64,000 nt of DNA from Psychrobacter sp. NG25. Its GTDB lineage: Bacteria; Pseudomonadota; Gammaproteobacteria; Pseudomonadales; Moraxellaceae. Position 1 is the first letter of the stretch; each line of letters starts with the position of its first letter. Shown one piece after another: positions 38,001-46,723 of this stretch. The stretch lies in assembly GCF_015234355.1 (NCBI RefSeq), contig NZ_JADGMV010000001.1:186001-250000 (forward strand), in the 5' to 3' direction. A program made the translations under genes and the position numbers. The notes under the pieces are model-generated. The model did no database searches. It was not told where the DNA came from and saw nothing but the letters and a program-made list of their open reading frames with translations.

Positions 38001-38195
38001 GAACAGGTTTATGATATTGAAACAGACAAGGCAATCATAAGTATTGATGGTAAAAATCCAAGCATAGATATTATTCCACAACAAAATCAGTTATTTAGCT
38101 TGCAAGATGAACTGCACGCCATTGATCCTGATAGCCTAACCCCCAAGCAAGCTCATGATTTGCTATATTATCTAAAGAAAATCATTAGTCATTAA
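35055..38195 (+). CDS. mutS: DNA mismatch repair protein MutS
   Basis: Recognises mismatches and recruits MutL. Seen: mismatch-binding domain I with [29 protein letters not shown] (Phe-x-Glu in DFYELFF), connector, lever and clamp regions, and the ATPase with Walker [10 protein letters not shown] at 764-772, [18 protein letters not shown] and [10 protein letters not shown]. It is 1046 residues against about 850 usually. The extra length is a 50-residue N-terminal leader, a Lys/Ser/Asn-rich insert at about 137-165, a polar loop near 695-730, and a Lys/Asp-rich linker at about 950-1010 before the C-terminal [19 protein letters not shown] helix. Confidence 0.95.
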   Translation: MTVKPSAQNSNTSKPNPSIDAASKRVSAQDSSEPLTADHLMIGDSVYNLADHTPMMVQYLTMKANYPQALLLYRMGDFYELFFDDAKRAAQILDITLTRRGTDKAGNTIAMAGVPFHAADSYMARLIAAGQTVVVCEQIDESTTGNVSNNAPAMGDKQKKDKSKSAAGGIMRREVVKTLTAGTITDDALIAPNHTPTVVAIDISIPRANSKQPLQAAISQMDLAAGTLTTQTLSADNDDTAGLQTQMLTVLARFAPSECIISEALSDSIGGTDAAWMLWLRQNLDCPIIEVAANDFHPEHASSTLCQQFEVQRLDGLGISDAPLAQSSCAALIHYAWQTQQRHVPQVNQLIVEYNDDYLIIDANSQQNLELFTPVSSNGTSLISVLNHCQTPMGRRLLAQQMKRPLRQHARINLRLDAITNLLNTEHSPNNSEQTLANNETAHTLVTSIRETLHAIGDVERISSRIGLMSAKPRDLRKLAEGIASSDQLTTLLNESGISHEHAGLLPMLMQQLPAQLPAIQFVAELIERAIVIEPPAHIRDGGMLATGYDEEFDRLTHLHDNIQVTLDEMVERARQDSQLPSLKVGFNKVSGFYFELPKMQAKNAPAHFIRRQTLKSSERFITDELKEVETEYLSAQTLALTREKQLYQELLTVLSSHLADLQQLSAAIAQIDVLCNWTQLALNYNWQRPVMSNDSEHTINTSNQTSINIRQGRHVVVEAALQPTNTVTQSKAKHTTQFVANDCILGQTVGSNENAERLLMITGPNMGGKSTYMRQTALIVLLAHCGSFVPAASAHIGDIDRIFTRIGSADDLAGGKSTFMVEMIETANILNQATDKSLVLMDEVGRGTATTDGLAIAHACVNRLVEIGCLTLFATHYFELTQLAQNNEKDQASIRNVHVAASEIDGQLLLLHQIREGAASSSFGLHVAKMAGIPTQVLNDAKSYLLDNLTADNVKLDNLKAEKERPIDDKNDLAKSVKDKREQVYDIETDKAIISIDGKNPSIDIIPQQNQLFSLQDELHAIDPDSLTPKQAHDLLYYLKKIISH

Positions 38196-38287
38196 AGGGA
38201 ATTGTCAATTAGGCGTAAAGGCGTTAAAATACGCTTTATTTTAATCTATTCTATTTAGCCCTAAGCCAATAACAGGTAGACATCACT

Positions 38288-38611
38288 ATGACCTTTGTCG
38301 TTACAGATAACTGCATCCTTTGCAAATACACCGACTGTGTAGAAGTCTGTCCTGTGGACTGCTTTTATGAAGGTCCAAACTTCCTCGTCATCGATCCTGA
38401 TGAGTGCATCGACTGCGCGCTATGCGAGCCAGAATGTCCTGCCAACGCCATCTTTTCAGAAGATGAAGTGCCAAAAAGCCAAGAGATGTTTACCCAGCTC
38501 AATGAAGAGTTGGCGCAAAAGTGGCCGAATATCACTGAGATGAAAGATCAGTTGCCAGAAGCGGCAAAGTGGGATGGTGTGGAAGGTAAGATTCAGTATT
38601 TAGAGAAATAG
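38288..38611 (+). CDS. fdxA: Seven-iron ferredoxin FdxA ([3Fe-4S][4Fe-4S])
   Basis: Small electron carrier of the Azotobacter FdI type. Cysteines fit that pattern one residue shifted: C9, C17 and C50 for the [3Fe-4S] cluster, C21, C40, C43 and C46 for the [4Fe-4S] cluster, with C12 and C25 the free extra cysteines. C-terminal extension [20 protein letters not shown] is the family's 107-residue form. Located 92 bases after mutS, as in Pseudomonas and Acinetobacter, and may be cotranscribed with it. Role in this organism not readable from context. Confidence 0.95.
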   Translation: MTFVVTDNCILCKYTDCVEVCPVDCFYEGPNFLVIDPDECIDCALCEPECPANAIFSEDEVPKSQEMFTQLNEELAQKWPNITEMKDQLPEAAKWDGVEGKIQYLEK

Positions 38612-38650
38612 AATAACTCTTTAAGACAGCTTCATCTGTCTTGAGGCAAT

Positions 38651-38691
38651 AAAAAACCACCTAATAGCGATATGCTGTTAGGTGGTTTTTT
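38651..38691. terminator. Bidirectional terminator between fdxA and the second pilin
   Basis: AAAAAACCACCTAATAGC, short loop, GCTGTTAGGTGGTTTTTT; near-perfect long stem with A and T runs. Confidence 0.92.
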
Positions 38692-38726
38692 GTTACATGA
38701 TGAATAACAACTCTTGATCAAAAAAA

Positions 38727-39236
38727 CTATAAGTTAGCATTATAGCTACAAGAATTGGGTAAATATAACGCTTCAATATTACTGCTACAGCTCCAAGAAC
38801 CATTACTAGTGCGTAGCCACTCAATGTCTTTACCTGCCAATTTCGGGTTGACTTGGTCGGATACAATGGCAGTAATGCTAGTCGTTACGGTCAGTGGGTT
38901 CGTTATCTGTGCCACGCCCATATTACTGGGCAATATAACGCCCACTTGTGAGCCACCTACTATTAGGTTAGATGCTGATGCTCGTGGATCGCATTCTTTT
39001 TCATCTAGCCCAATCACTATTGCCCCCGTTTGCAAGCACTCTTCTACAGTGAGACGCAAATATCCTAACTCGTTGATAACTCTACTCGCCTGTGTTTTAC
39101 CTACATAAATTTGATACTGAGGTATTGCAATGGCTGCTAATACACCAATAATAGCCACAACAATCATCAGCTCAATAAGTGTAAACCCACTTTGAGTCGA
39201 AGAGTGACGATTTTGGGTGGTTTTAGACGTAGTCAT
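38727..39236 (-). CDS. Type IV pilin (second pilin of the locus)
   Basis: Prepilin of 169 residues. Leader of 17 residues, then [26 protein letters not shown], the cleavage/methylation motif with Glu at +5. The globular part has two Cys pairs, VEECLQTG / EKECDP and WSCSSN / LPNSCSY, the latter a C-terminal D-region loop. It resembles the pilin at 40644 in layout but the sequence after residue 60 differs. The leader is longer than the 6-8 residues of major pilins. A sigma-54-like promoter lies just upstream. May be an alternative major pilin or a competence-type pilin. Confidence 0.88.
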   Translation of the reverse strand: MTTSKTTQNRHSSTQSGFTLIELMIVVAIIGVLAAIAIPQYQIYVGKTQASRVINELGYLRLTVEECLQTGAIVIGLDEKECDPRASASNLIVGGSQVGVILPSNMGVAQITNPLTVTTSITAIVSDQVNPKLAGKDIEWLRTSNGSWSCSSNIEALYLPNSCSYNANL

Positions 39237-39273
39237 AATAGTTATATCACTTTATTTGGGTTACCCCCAATAG

Positions 39274-39289
39274 TGCACGACGTATGCCA
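39274..39289 (-). promoter_or_regulatory. Sigma-54 promoter of the second pilin
   Basis: Minus strand TGGCATACGTCGTGCA: GG (-24) and GC (-12) separated by exactly ten bases, with TGGCA and TGCA matching the consensus. Start of transcription would be near 39263, 27 bases before the ATG. Confidence 0.6.
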
Positions 39290-39342
39290 TTAATATATAG
39301 CTCTTTTTCTAAATAAAGCTACGGTCTTTCTGGCCTTAGATT

Positions 39343-40548
39343 TTAGCGATTCAAATGCTCATATATCTTTATTTTAACATTATTATCCACTCTATTATTT
39401 GGCGTGCCATTACTCAGTAATGCCACCACACTACCGCTCTCATCTATCGCAACTAAGGTTGATAGCCCTAATAAACTACCATCACGATAATATACAGCTG
39501 CAGACTGAGGATTAGGCTTATAAGAGAGCATCGCATAGCCATAACATTCTTCTGCTATCTGACTGCTATCGCATGACACATCCGCATTTAATGATGTGAT
39601 ATTAGGCGCAGGCCTACGTGCCATAGTACGCACTTGTTCAGCAAGGTCGACTGCATTACCCGATAGTCCTGCCGCTGATGCCAGCGCATCATAATCAAAA
39701 GCTGTATAGATATCAGCGTAGCCTGTCAATCCTGTCTCAACATAATTATAAGTGACTTCATCAGCCAGCGGCTTATCAGATATAAACTGCAATGTGCTGT
39801 CAGCAAAATTATACTGCTGAGCGATAACGTCAGTATAAGGTTGATCATTTAGTCGACTAATCACTTCACCCAATAAACAATAGCCTAAATTAGAATAGCT
39901 GGTTTTGCGGCCAGGCTCAAAGCCAAGCTCAATATCATTCAGACCATCTAGATGATTGGGGCAAATATCCTTGCCGATACCAAACATATCCTGACCAAAC
40001 ATACTATAACGATCGAAACCAGCTCTATGTAGCAATAACTGACGGATAGTAATATCGTTGATACGCGTATCTTTTGGTGAATCAATCTCGGTGATGATTG
40101 TGTGCAATTTAGTGTCTAGCGATAGCTTTCCATTCTTTATAAGTGATAACACTGCGTCTGACGTCCATAGCTTAGTTATGCTAGCATAACGAAAGCGCGT
40201 CTGCTCTGTGACGCTATCTGATAGTAGCGGATACTGACCGATATAGCCATTTTCGCAGTGATATAAATTATCTCTTGAATCAATATAGGCAATCTGATTG
40301 GCGGGAGCATTATTATGGCGGGTTTGATACTTTAACATATCAGCCAGCCATGCAGGACTACCATCACTACAGTTGATATTGGCGACAGACAGTTCGGCTC
40401 TTATTGGGTAGGTCTTTAGCCATAGCTGACTACGAGCGGATGTATTCACATAATAATAGACGATCAGAGTAACGATGGCCAATATAAATAAAAGCTTGAA
40501 AATATATACAGCATAAAATTGCTTTTTATTTATATTATTAAGTATCAT
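39343..40548 (-). CDS. Membrane-anchored serine hydrolase (class C beta-lactamase/DD-peptidase family)
   Basis: 401 residues. An N-terminal hydrophobic anchor (LLFILAIVTLIVYYYV, about 19-34) puts the rest in the periplasm. Catalytic motifs of the family: S123-I-T-K126 in YASITKLWT, Y218-S-N220 in TSYSNLGYCLLGEVI, and a degenerate third box RDGSLLG. TIRQLLLHRAGFDRYS is the usual block between them. Eight Cys residues suggest disulphides. The reaction is unknown; peptidase, esterase and acyl-transfer are all known in the family. It lies between two pilin genes on the same strand, behind the pilA terminator, so it has its own promoter. Different enough from AmpC that resistance should not be assumed. 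Confidence 0.82.
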   Translation of the reverse strand: MILNNINKKQFYAVYIFKLLFILAIVTLIVYYYVNTSARSQLWLKTYPIRAELSVANINCSDGSPAWLADMLKYQTRHNNAPANQIAYIDSRDNLYHCENGYIGQYPLLSDSVTEQTRFRYASITKLWTSDAVLSLIKNGKLSLDTKLHTIITEIDSPKDTRINDITIRQLLLHRAGFDRYSMFGQDMFGIGKDICPNHLDGLNDIELGFEPGRKTSYSNLGYCLLGEVISRLNDQPYTDVIAQQYNFADSTLQFISDKPLADEVTYNYVETGLTGYADIYTAFDYDALASAAGLSGNAVDLAEQVRTMARRPAPNITSLNADVSCDSSQIAEECYGYAMLSYKPNPQSAAVYYRDGSLLGLSTLVAIDESGSVVALLSNGTPNNRVDNNVKIKIYEHLNR

Positions 40549-40583
40549 GACTAAACCATTTTAATTTGTGTTAAATTTTTTAC

Positions 40584-40615
40584 AAAAAAATAAGCTAAGA
40601 TTTCTCTTAGCTTAT
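40584..40615 (-). terminator. Terminator after pilA
   Basis: On the minus strand ATAAGCTAAGA-GAAA-TCTTAGCTTAT followed by TTTTTT. Separates pilA from the serine hydrolase gene. Confidence 0.88.
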
Positions 40616-40643
40616 CTTTATTGCTAGTTACTAAATACTTAGA

Positions 40644-41144
40644 TTAAGATACAGTTGTTACGTTAGTACCAGTACAACCTGTTGGAAGATATTTTGCTTT
40701 ATCAGTACCTAGGTCAGTATTACAAGTCCAAGTACCATTAACATCACGTTGCCATGCAAGCTTTTGAGTTTTCAAGTTAGCGGCAGCATTTTGACCAAAA
40801 GTCGCAACGATAGAGGCTGTACCTGTAGATGTAATATTTACTTCAGGTAAACCTGAAGCAGCAACACCACCAATAGCAGCGCCTTGAATGTTAGAGGCAG
40901 TCATGCCTAGATCTTCTAAGCCACATACGGTAGCAGAGGCAGTAGCACCTGTCTGTTTACCGGCTAATGCACAGTTTTCAACAGAAGTCTTAATAGATGA
41001 AGTTTCGCCCATTACACGTGATACTTGTGACTTAGCAATGTAATTCTGGTACTGAGGGATAGCGATAGCAGCTAGGATACCGATAATAGCAACAACGATC
41101 ATTAGTTCGATTAAGGTAAAACCTTTTTGGATATTAGCGTTCAT
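40644..41144 (-). CDS. pilA: Major type IV pilin PilA
   Basis: Main pilus subunit candidate. From the ATG at 41144, which has a perfect AAAGGA ribosome site six bases upstream, the leader is MNANIQKG, then [32 protein letters not shown] (Glu at +5). The mature protein has two Cys pairs, NCALAGKQ / TVCGLED and WTCNTDLG / LPTGCTG, the last forming the D-loop. An ORF start 20 codons upstream is rejected because the ribosome site and leader length fit 41144. A sigma-54 promoter and clustered TGACA/TGTCA sites lie upstream. It lies downstream of the minor pilin operon and retraction genes are elsewhere in the window. Confidence 0.92.
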   Translation of the reverse strand: MNANIQKGFTLIELMIVVAIIGILAAIAIPQYQNYIAKSQVSRVMGETSSIKTSVENCALAGKQTGATASATVCGLEDLGMTASNIQGAAIGGVAASGLPEVNITSTGTASIVATFGQNAAANLKTQKLAWQRDVNGTWTCNTDLGTDKAKYLPTGCTGTNVTTVS

Positions 41145-41280
41145 AGTATGTCCTTTAGAGTAAGGTGATAACAAATCGACTGATGTGCTGTTTGGCATTA
41201 TCATTTGTTATCTATTATAAATAATGGTTTGCTAGTTTAAGTGAGTAATTCACTCGTCTAACTGTATTGTTATTAATGCT

Positions 41281-41296
41281 GCAGGTAACATGCCAA
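41281..41296 (-). promoter_or_regulatory. Sigma-54 promoter of pilA
   Basis: Minus strand TTGGCATGTTACCTGCA: GG at 41294-41293 and GC at 41282-41281, exactly ten bases between, close to consensus TGGCACG-N4-TTGCA. Predicted transcription start near 41269, leaving a leader of about 125 bases. PilS/PilR-RpoN control of pilA is established in Pseudomonas; here it is inferred. Confidence 0.75.
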
Positions 41297-41523
41297 CTTT
41301 TTAGTTGATGCTGAATTTTTATTGAATAAACCTCATTAGTCATATCTACTATGTTTGTTCTACTGGCGCTTATCTATGTAGATATCGCTTACCCATATCT
41401 CATAAAGGCTTGGCTGATAGTATATTAACCAATGTTGATAAAGGGCTTTGGTTAGTATTTATTCTGTCTACAAGGATAAGAGGAATCACTCATACACTGA
41501 CGATATTTACCTATATGGCCTAA

Positions 41524-41628
41524 TGACAATTTTTGTCTACTTTCTATTGTTACAGTTAAATTGCTGAAAATTGTCAGTTTAAGTGACATTTAAGTGTATC
41601 AGGTAAATTAGCATGACACTTTTTGTCA
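41524..41628. promoter_or_regulatory. Cluster of TGACA/TGTCA repeats, possible PilR sites
   Basis: Three paired sites upstream of the pilA sigma-54 promoter: TGACAATTTTTGTC (41524-41537), TTGTCAGTTTAAGTGACA (41571-41588) and TGACACTTTTTGTCA (41614-41628). Spacing about 45 bases centre to centre, roughly 230-360 bases upstream of the predicted start. P. aeruginosa PilR sites also have a TGTC core. The rest of the 41145-41763 gap is spacer plus the terminator below. Confidence 0.5.
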
Positions 41629-41660
41629 GACGGTAAATTTCTTCTCATACATAGCCTAAT

Positions 41661-41705
41661 AAAAAAGCCACTCTAGATAGAAGATATATCTAGAGTGGCT
41701 TTTTA
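41661..41705. terminator. Terminator at the end of the minor pilin operon
   Basis: AAAAAGCCACTCTAGATA, short loop, TATCTAGAGTGGCTTTTT; 60 bases beyond the last operon gene, long perfect stem. Confidence 0.92.
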
Positions 41706-41763
41706 CCATGTTTTGAACACATTTAATCTATATCAGATAAAAACATACAAGCTATCAATTTAC

Positions 41764-42228
41764 TTATTCGTTCCAGCTACTGTCTGTGCCACATTTTGCA
41801 TCTAAACCAATCACACGACATCTGATACCCTGATTATTTAAACTAAGACTGCCATCGTTAGCCATCTGAGTATTGACTTTTGGAGTAGCATTGATTGACC
41901 ATTGGGCTGTTAAAGGATCCGGGTTGATAGTAACATCGTATAGCGCGGTGCCTTGTCTAGGATATTCGATAGCAAAGTCTGTACGGATATCAGCACTAAT
42001 GGCATTGTAACTGCCTTGAGCCAGTTTACGACTCTCAATCTCTGAGGCGATATTTTGCATTTCACTCATCATATCAGTGCGTTTTGTTTTGAGAACATAT
42101 TGCTGGTAGCTTGGATAAGCAATCGCAGCTAGTACACCAATGATAGCAACAACTATCATCAGCTCGATCAAAGTAAAGCCTCGCTGCTGTATCAAAGAGT
42201 ACTTAGATGTTTTATTAACTACAGACAT
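41764..42228 (-). CDS. pilE: Minor type IV pilin PilE
   Basis: Prepilin of 154 residues and last gene of the minor pilin operon. Leader of 17 residues, then [28 protein letters not shown] (Glu at +5), with the YPSYQ block typical of PilE. C-terminal pair of Cys in [13 protein letters not shown]. Its ATG shares a base with the stop of the preceding pilin gene, so translation is likely coupled. In Pseudomonas PilE joins the minor pilins to the major pilin; same role inferred here. Confidence 0.88.
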   Translation of the reverse strand: MSVVNKTSKYSLIQQRGFTLIELMIVVAIIGVLAAIAYPSYQQYVLKTKRTDMMSEMQNIASEIESRKLAQGSYNAISADIRTDFAIEYPRQGTALYDVTINPDPLTAQWSINATPKVNTQMANDGSLSLNNQGIRCRVIGLDAKCGTDSSWNE

Positions 42229-42779
42229 TACCAGCTCTCCTCTCCAGTACCACAGTCGGTCGATGCGCTAGTAACCGTTCTATCTGTACTTTTGCACTGT
42301 ACGCCTGTACTCGTAGTCATAATAATTTGAGCGTTTGAGTTTTCAAATGCTGCATTTGGCTCTGCTAACATACGCCATGAATTACCTGCGGTAGAGTAGG
42401 CAGTACTCGTAGGTGCCAAACTATTTCCTGTACTACCATCTACGAGGGTAATCCGATAATCAAAGTCTAGATTATCACTGCCTTCTGGGACATATACTAT
42501 TGTATTAGTAACTGTATCATCATAGCCATGACTGATCGACCCGTCACTTGCCAATTTCCTTGGTTGAAAGCCTTTGTAGGTCAGTGCAGTAGCACGCCAA
42601 CGGTTTAGCTCTATCTCTAACTGCTGCATACGTGCTTGAGCTTGCGATTCAGCATTCCTCACGACATACTGTCGGTAGGATGGAATTGCGATCGATGCTA
42701 AGATAGCCACTATTACAATGACTATCATAAGCTCAATAAGAGTAAATCCTGACTGGTATTTTGAAGTTCTTATATTCAT
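42228..42779 (-). CDS. Minor type IV pilin (PilE-like, second copy)
   Basis: Prepilin of 183 residues between pilY1 and pilE. Leader [11 protein letters not shown], then [27 protein letters not shown]. After the transmembrane helix comes [25 protein letters not shown], a block found in minor pilins after PilY1. Ends with VQCKSTDR and TDCGTGEES, a possible disulphide loop. Starts 13 bases after the pilY1 stop. It could be a second PilE that widens the priming complex. Confidence 0.82.
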   Translation of the reverse strand: MNIRTSKYQSGFTLIELMIVIVIVAILASIAIPSYRQYVVRNAESQAQARMQQLEIELNRWRATALTYKGFQPRKLASDGSISHGYDDTVTNTIVYVPEGSDNLDFDYRITLVDGSTGNSLAPTSTAYSTAGNSWRMLAEPNAAFENSNAQIIMTTSTGVQCKSTDRTVTSASTDCGTGEESW

Positions 42780-42791
42780 GCGATTACCCTA

Positions 42792-45700
42792 TTAATCTAC
42801 TTCGTACCACGTTTTTGGCTGTAGAGTGAAGCGATCATTGAAGATGTTCTCACCAGCTGTTCCATCACCAGTAACTTGGTCAGCGACTGTCAGACTTTGG
42901 CTTTCATCAATAGGGCTATCACCACCTTTACTCGAATCAGTACCAAAATCAACTCTATCTTGGGTACGTTCAGTCAGTGTTTGCGTACCAATAAGTAAAC
43001 GCTGATTAGACAATGTTGAACTACGAGGGCCTAGTGTTAGCTCTTGGATACCCTGGCCTGCTCTAGCAAATCCTCCCGTACCGTTATTAGATGTCGCATC
43101 TGTACAAATACCATAAGGTAAGCAGTACAGCTGTCTTTCTGAGCCACCAACGATTTGTGCTGTACAAGAATCTGTCGTTCCATAACTCATGTCTGGATTA
43201 TATACGGTGGTATATAGGAAGTTACTGATGACTTCTGACTTACCTATGCCTTTGGTATATCTAACGTTGTTATAACCATCAAAACGGTTGAGTGGATAAT
43301 ACCAACCTTGGCTTGCACCTGTTCTCATAGTGTTGATCGCTGCATTTTTCTGATTCAGGGTATAACCATCAGTTGGCTGAGTACCGAGAGCTGATGGCAA
43401 AGCAGATAACTGAGCGTCACTCAAGTCAACTACATCCTGATTACCACTGGTCGTCGCAAAATCGCTTGCATAAAAGATGTTGTCCGCTTTGGTCACATCA
43501 TCATCAATGATGCCATATAGTCTGTCAGATTTAGTATTATCACGTATTTTAGATAAAGGTGAGCTGCGATCACCTGAGATAGCATTCACTAAAGCAAATA
43601 ATGTGTTGGTCACCGAGTTACGATAAAAGCTCACAACAGGGCGTTCATAAAAACGATAGTTATATTTTGTATTAGTCCCTGTATATGCACTTTTCAGTAC
43701 ACGGGTAACTCTCGTATTAGTGAACGAGCTCTCAGGCGATGCTGTCCCCGATGTAACTGGTTTTACAGCACCTGCATTGGTAAAGTCTGCACGAAATATT
43801 TGTCCACCCAAATCTGCAAAATAGATATGATCCATAAAGCCGTCATTATCACGGTCTAGGGTAGTAACACCAGCGACGATACTGTTTTTCATACTACTAA
43901 CTGTTCTTGATGCAGTACTGTCGTTAGAAGCAGACCATATCAATGCTCCTGTATTGGCATTAATGATATAAACCGCATTACCTTTGGCTGAAGATTTATT
44001 CGAACAAGTACCTAGTGCTGTATCGATGACGCCAACCTGAAAACCTTCGTTTTCGTAACACGTATCATAGCCACCACCAAACACCAACACATCCGTACCA
44101 GTATCAGTCTCGCTAGTTTTTATTTTTGCTTCAGTCGGTTTTGACCATATCTGTCCCATTCTACTAAAACCTGTCGTCGCTGGAGTAATAGAAAACAGCA
44201 TACTAGGGTTGTCTGGATCGTGAATATCAATACCATAAAAAGCCTCACCACCTAAGCGTAGGCCACCATAAGCAAAGGCACCTTTATTGCCAGTAGTATC
44301 AATATCAACTCTTAAGTTAGGAAAATCATATTGATAATCAGTAGTAACCAACCATGGCGCATCAATACCGAAATTTGGTGTACCTATATCAGTTTTAGTA
44401 GCATCTTTAACGAGACCAGCTGACTTAATTGAATCTTTTAGTATTTCTCTTGGGATAATAACGAATCTCTCTCTGCCACCATCCCCTGTTGCACTATAAT
44501 CGTCAGCATTTACTAAGTGCAATCCACCTTCAGTAGAACCAAATAACACATAATCATCACGTTGGTCTGTTACTTTGCCATCAGCATCTAAAGTGGCAGA
44601 ATAAGATACCGAAGCTGGTGTTGAGTGTATTGTTGCACCAACAACTTTGATCGGTACTGAAGCGTTAGCAGTCGTCAATGTCATGTTTTTGACAAGCGTC
44701 GCTGTACTAGGAAGAGTATCAAATCCTAAAAAGTTAAGTAACTTTCTTAAAGTATCTTCAGAATAAGTTGCTGAATCATTAAATGTAGTACTAGATAAAA
44801 GAACATTATCTAAAGTGACTTTGCCTGCACTGTTTACACCGAATTTTCTCAATACCGTAGCATCAGCATCAGTAGTATTCACAGTAGTGCTACTCAGATC
44901 TTCTACGTACAGTGATCTGACTGTAGAGACGCCTGTAGTTGGTGTATTGAGTCGTGCATAAAACCCACCAGATTCCACACTGCTATTAGCATTAGAGTAA
45001 TCTCTATCTGACCATAGATCTTGTGTGTCAGGATCTAACTCTCCTGCTACATTTTCGAACAGCTTTCTGTTATTTTGACCATATAGCGTACCTTCATTTA
45101 AGCTATATTTTTTCATGTTGCCATTCCAGATCACTGAGTTTTCAGCGACCTTAGGCTGTAATGTTGGATAATATGCAACCGCAAGCTGGCTATCAGCACG
45201 ATATGGATCATCAGGGATAATGATAGTACCTGATGAAGTAGAAGGTAAATTTTGGTTTAAGTCACTAACGAAAGTGATAATACTATTGACAATGTCATCT
45301 GTAGACTGTGCTGAGAAGAAACCACCCTCGCCGAAGCCACCTACACCAGGCAACTCATTATGAGATTTTTCACCCCAGTTACAAGCATTCTTTGCATCAA
45401 TATCTGTAATATTTGCACAGTTGTAAAAGTCACGATTGGCTGTTACACCAGTTTTTGGATTGGTATAAGATAGATTTCTAATAACTCGGTTCGCTATCGG
45501 TTTTGCTGCATCTGTCGTTTTATCAATATCAAACACTGAGCCAAAACCAACAACTGCAGTATAAATATCTCTATCCGTACCTAAAGGATTGATCGTCGGA
45601 TCGCGTAGAGCTCTAGCAAATGCGCCAACTGCCGGCATACCATTGTTAGACTCACTACCACTAGGTAGTGAATCTGACGGTATTGAAAGATTACTAATGT

Positions 45701-46682
45701 TCAACACTTTACTCATTACTGTTTCAGGATATGGTGCGCCATTAGGATTACCATCTGTGAGGAAGTATATCCCTCGCCCATCGCAACTAGAAGGAGATGA
45801 CAGTGGACTAATATAGTTGCTGCTAGTTTTAGAAGTAGTAACAGAATCATCAAAACCACTATAAATGCCACCACCACTAGTATATAGGGTATTAGTACCT
45901 AACATGTAGGCACCGGCTTCTGCATAAGCATTTGCGGTTGGGGTACCCCCAGCTCCTACTAAGCCTGCTATCGAGGTCTTAATCAGAGTCCGCTGTGCAT
46001 CGTTTACTAATGCTGCAGGTACCAGTACCTTGCCACTTCTACCGTCAGCACCTGTATAGTTGTTAAACTGGTCACTTTGTGCAGAGAACTGACCAATGCC
46101 AATAGAAACCTTGCTTGAATCTAGCTTACTACTATCCATTAAAGCAAAAATAGCATCTTTAAGACGTGTCAGGCGATCATAGTACTTACTACTTCGAGAA
46201 TAATATGTATTACTCCCTTGGGTTGTAACTACATATCCGCTAACCGATGGAGCTGTTATTTGAGTCTTACAAGAACTTGTACTTGTACTACCTAAACCAT
46301 TATCATCTCCGCAACGATACCAACGGTCTTTATTATCTTTCTTATAAAAGTATGTGGTTGCAGTCTCACAATAGTTTCTTGAGTATGACGGTATAGTACT
46401 AGAAGTTTCTGACCCTCTGCTAGAAGAAGAAACACCAGAAGGTAAATCACATGCGGAAACGAAAAGTTGGGAATTCATACTACCTGATGTATCTAGCATC
46501 ATGGTAATGGTAGTCTTACCACCTTCAGCTGCTTTATAAATCTCTAAATCACCGATTTTTTTTCCGGCTACATCTGCCTGTGACACAGGCATCGCCATCA
46601 TCGATGCCATAATAACGACTAAATACTTTAAGGGTAACTCAAGTTTCTCAGAATCAGGTAGTACGTTGCCAAGTCGTTTCAT
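42792..46682 (-). CDS. pilY1: Type IV pilus tip adhesin/biogenesis protein PilY1
   Basis: Large exported protein that sits at the pilus tip with the minor pilins, senses surface contact and promotes pilus extension. The ATG at 46682 (AAGGATAAAAGTC upstream) gives 1296 residues; an upstream frame extension overlaps pilX and is rejected. Seen: signal-like helix YLVVIMASMMAMPVSQA; a von Willebrand factor A domain with the metal site D64-T-S-G-S68; FLTDGNPNGAPY within that domain; and a C-terminal PilY1/PilC beta-propeller (about 500-1250) including the calcium loop DRDNDGFMDH near residue 940 and IYFADLGGQIFRADF. Several Cys clusters in the first 150 residues. Calcium gating as in P. aeruginosa is inferred from the loop. 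Confidence 0.94.
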   Translation of the reverse strand: MKRLGNVLPDSEKLELPLKYLVVIMASMMAMPVSQADVAGKKIGDLEIYKAAEGGKTTITMMLDTSGSMNSQLFVSACDLPSGVSSSSRGSETSSTIPSYSRNYCETATTYFYKKDNKDRWYRCGDDNGLGSTSTSSCKTQITAPSVSGYVVTTQGSNTYYSRSSKYYDRLTRLKDAIFALMDSSKLDSSKVSIGIGQFSAQSDQFNNYTGADGRSGKVLVPAALVNDAQRTLIKTSIAGLVGAGGTPTANAYAEAGAYMLGTNTLYTSGGGIYSGFDDSVTTSKTSSNYISPLSSPSSCDGRGIYFLTDGNPNGAPYPETVMSKVLNISNLSIPSDSLPSGSESNNGMPAVGAFARALRDPTINPLGTDRDIYTAVVGFGSVFDIDKTTDAAKPIANRVIRNLSYTNPKTGVTANRDFYNCANITDIDAKNACNWGEKSHNELPGVGGFGEGGFFSAQSTDDIVNSIITFVSDLNQNLPSTSSGTIIIPDDPYRADSQLAVAYYPTLQPKVAENSVIWNGNMKKYSLNEGTLYGQNNRKLFENVAGELDPDTQDLWSDRDYSNANSSVESGGFYARLNTPTTGVSTVRSLYVEDLSSTTVNTTDADATVLRKFGVNSAGKVTLDNVLLSSTTFNDSATYSEDTLRKLLNFLGFDTLPSTATLVKNMTLTTANASVPIKVVGATIHSTPASVSYSATLDADGKVTDQRDDYVLFGSTEGGLHLVNADDYSATGDGGRERFVIIPREILKDSIKSAGLVKDATKTDIGTPNFGIDAPWLVTTDYQYDFPNLRVDIDTTGNKGAFAYGGLRLGGEAFYGIDIHDPDNPSMLFSITPATTGFSRMGQIWSKPTEAKIKTSETDTGTDVLVFGGGYDTCYENEGFQVGVIDTALGTCSNKSSAKGNAVYIINANTGALIWSASNDSTASRTVSSMKNSIVAGVTTLDRDNDGFMDHIYFADLGGQIFRADFTNAGAVKPVTSGTASPESSFTNTRVTRVLKSAYTGTNTKYNYRFYERPVVSFYRNSVTNTLFALVNAISGDRSSPLSKIRDNTKSDRLYGIIDDDVTKADNIFYASDFATTSGNQDVVDLSDAQLSALPSALGTQPTDGYTLNQKNAAINTMRTGASQGWYYPLNRFDGYNNVRYTKGIGKSEVISNFLYTTVYNPDMSYGTTDSCTAQIVGGSERQLYCLPYGICTDATSNNGTGGFARAGQGIQELTLGPRSSTLSNQRLLIGTQTLTERTQDRVDFGTDSSKGGDSPIDESQSLTVADQVTGDGTAGENIFNDRFTLQPKTWYEVD

Positions 46683-46723
46683 GACTTTTATCCTTGTATA
46701 TATTAGAGCCAATAATTGATGTG

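Noticed and set aside
39343..40548. AmpC-type resistance beta-lactamase
   Set aside because: It has SxxK and YxN motifs but an N-terminal membrane anchor, a degenerate third box and a pilin-locus setting; only the broader serine hydrolase family can be supported.
41145..41204. 20-residue extension of PilA
   Set aside because: The AAAGGA site sits within it, placed for the ATG at 41144, and the resulting leader has the normal length.
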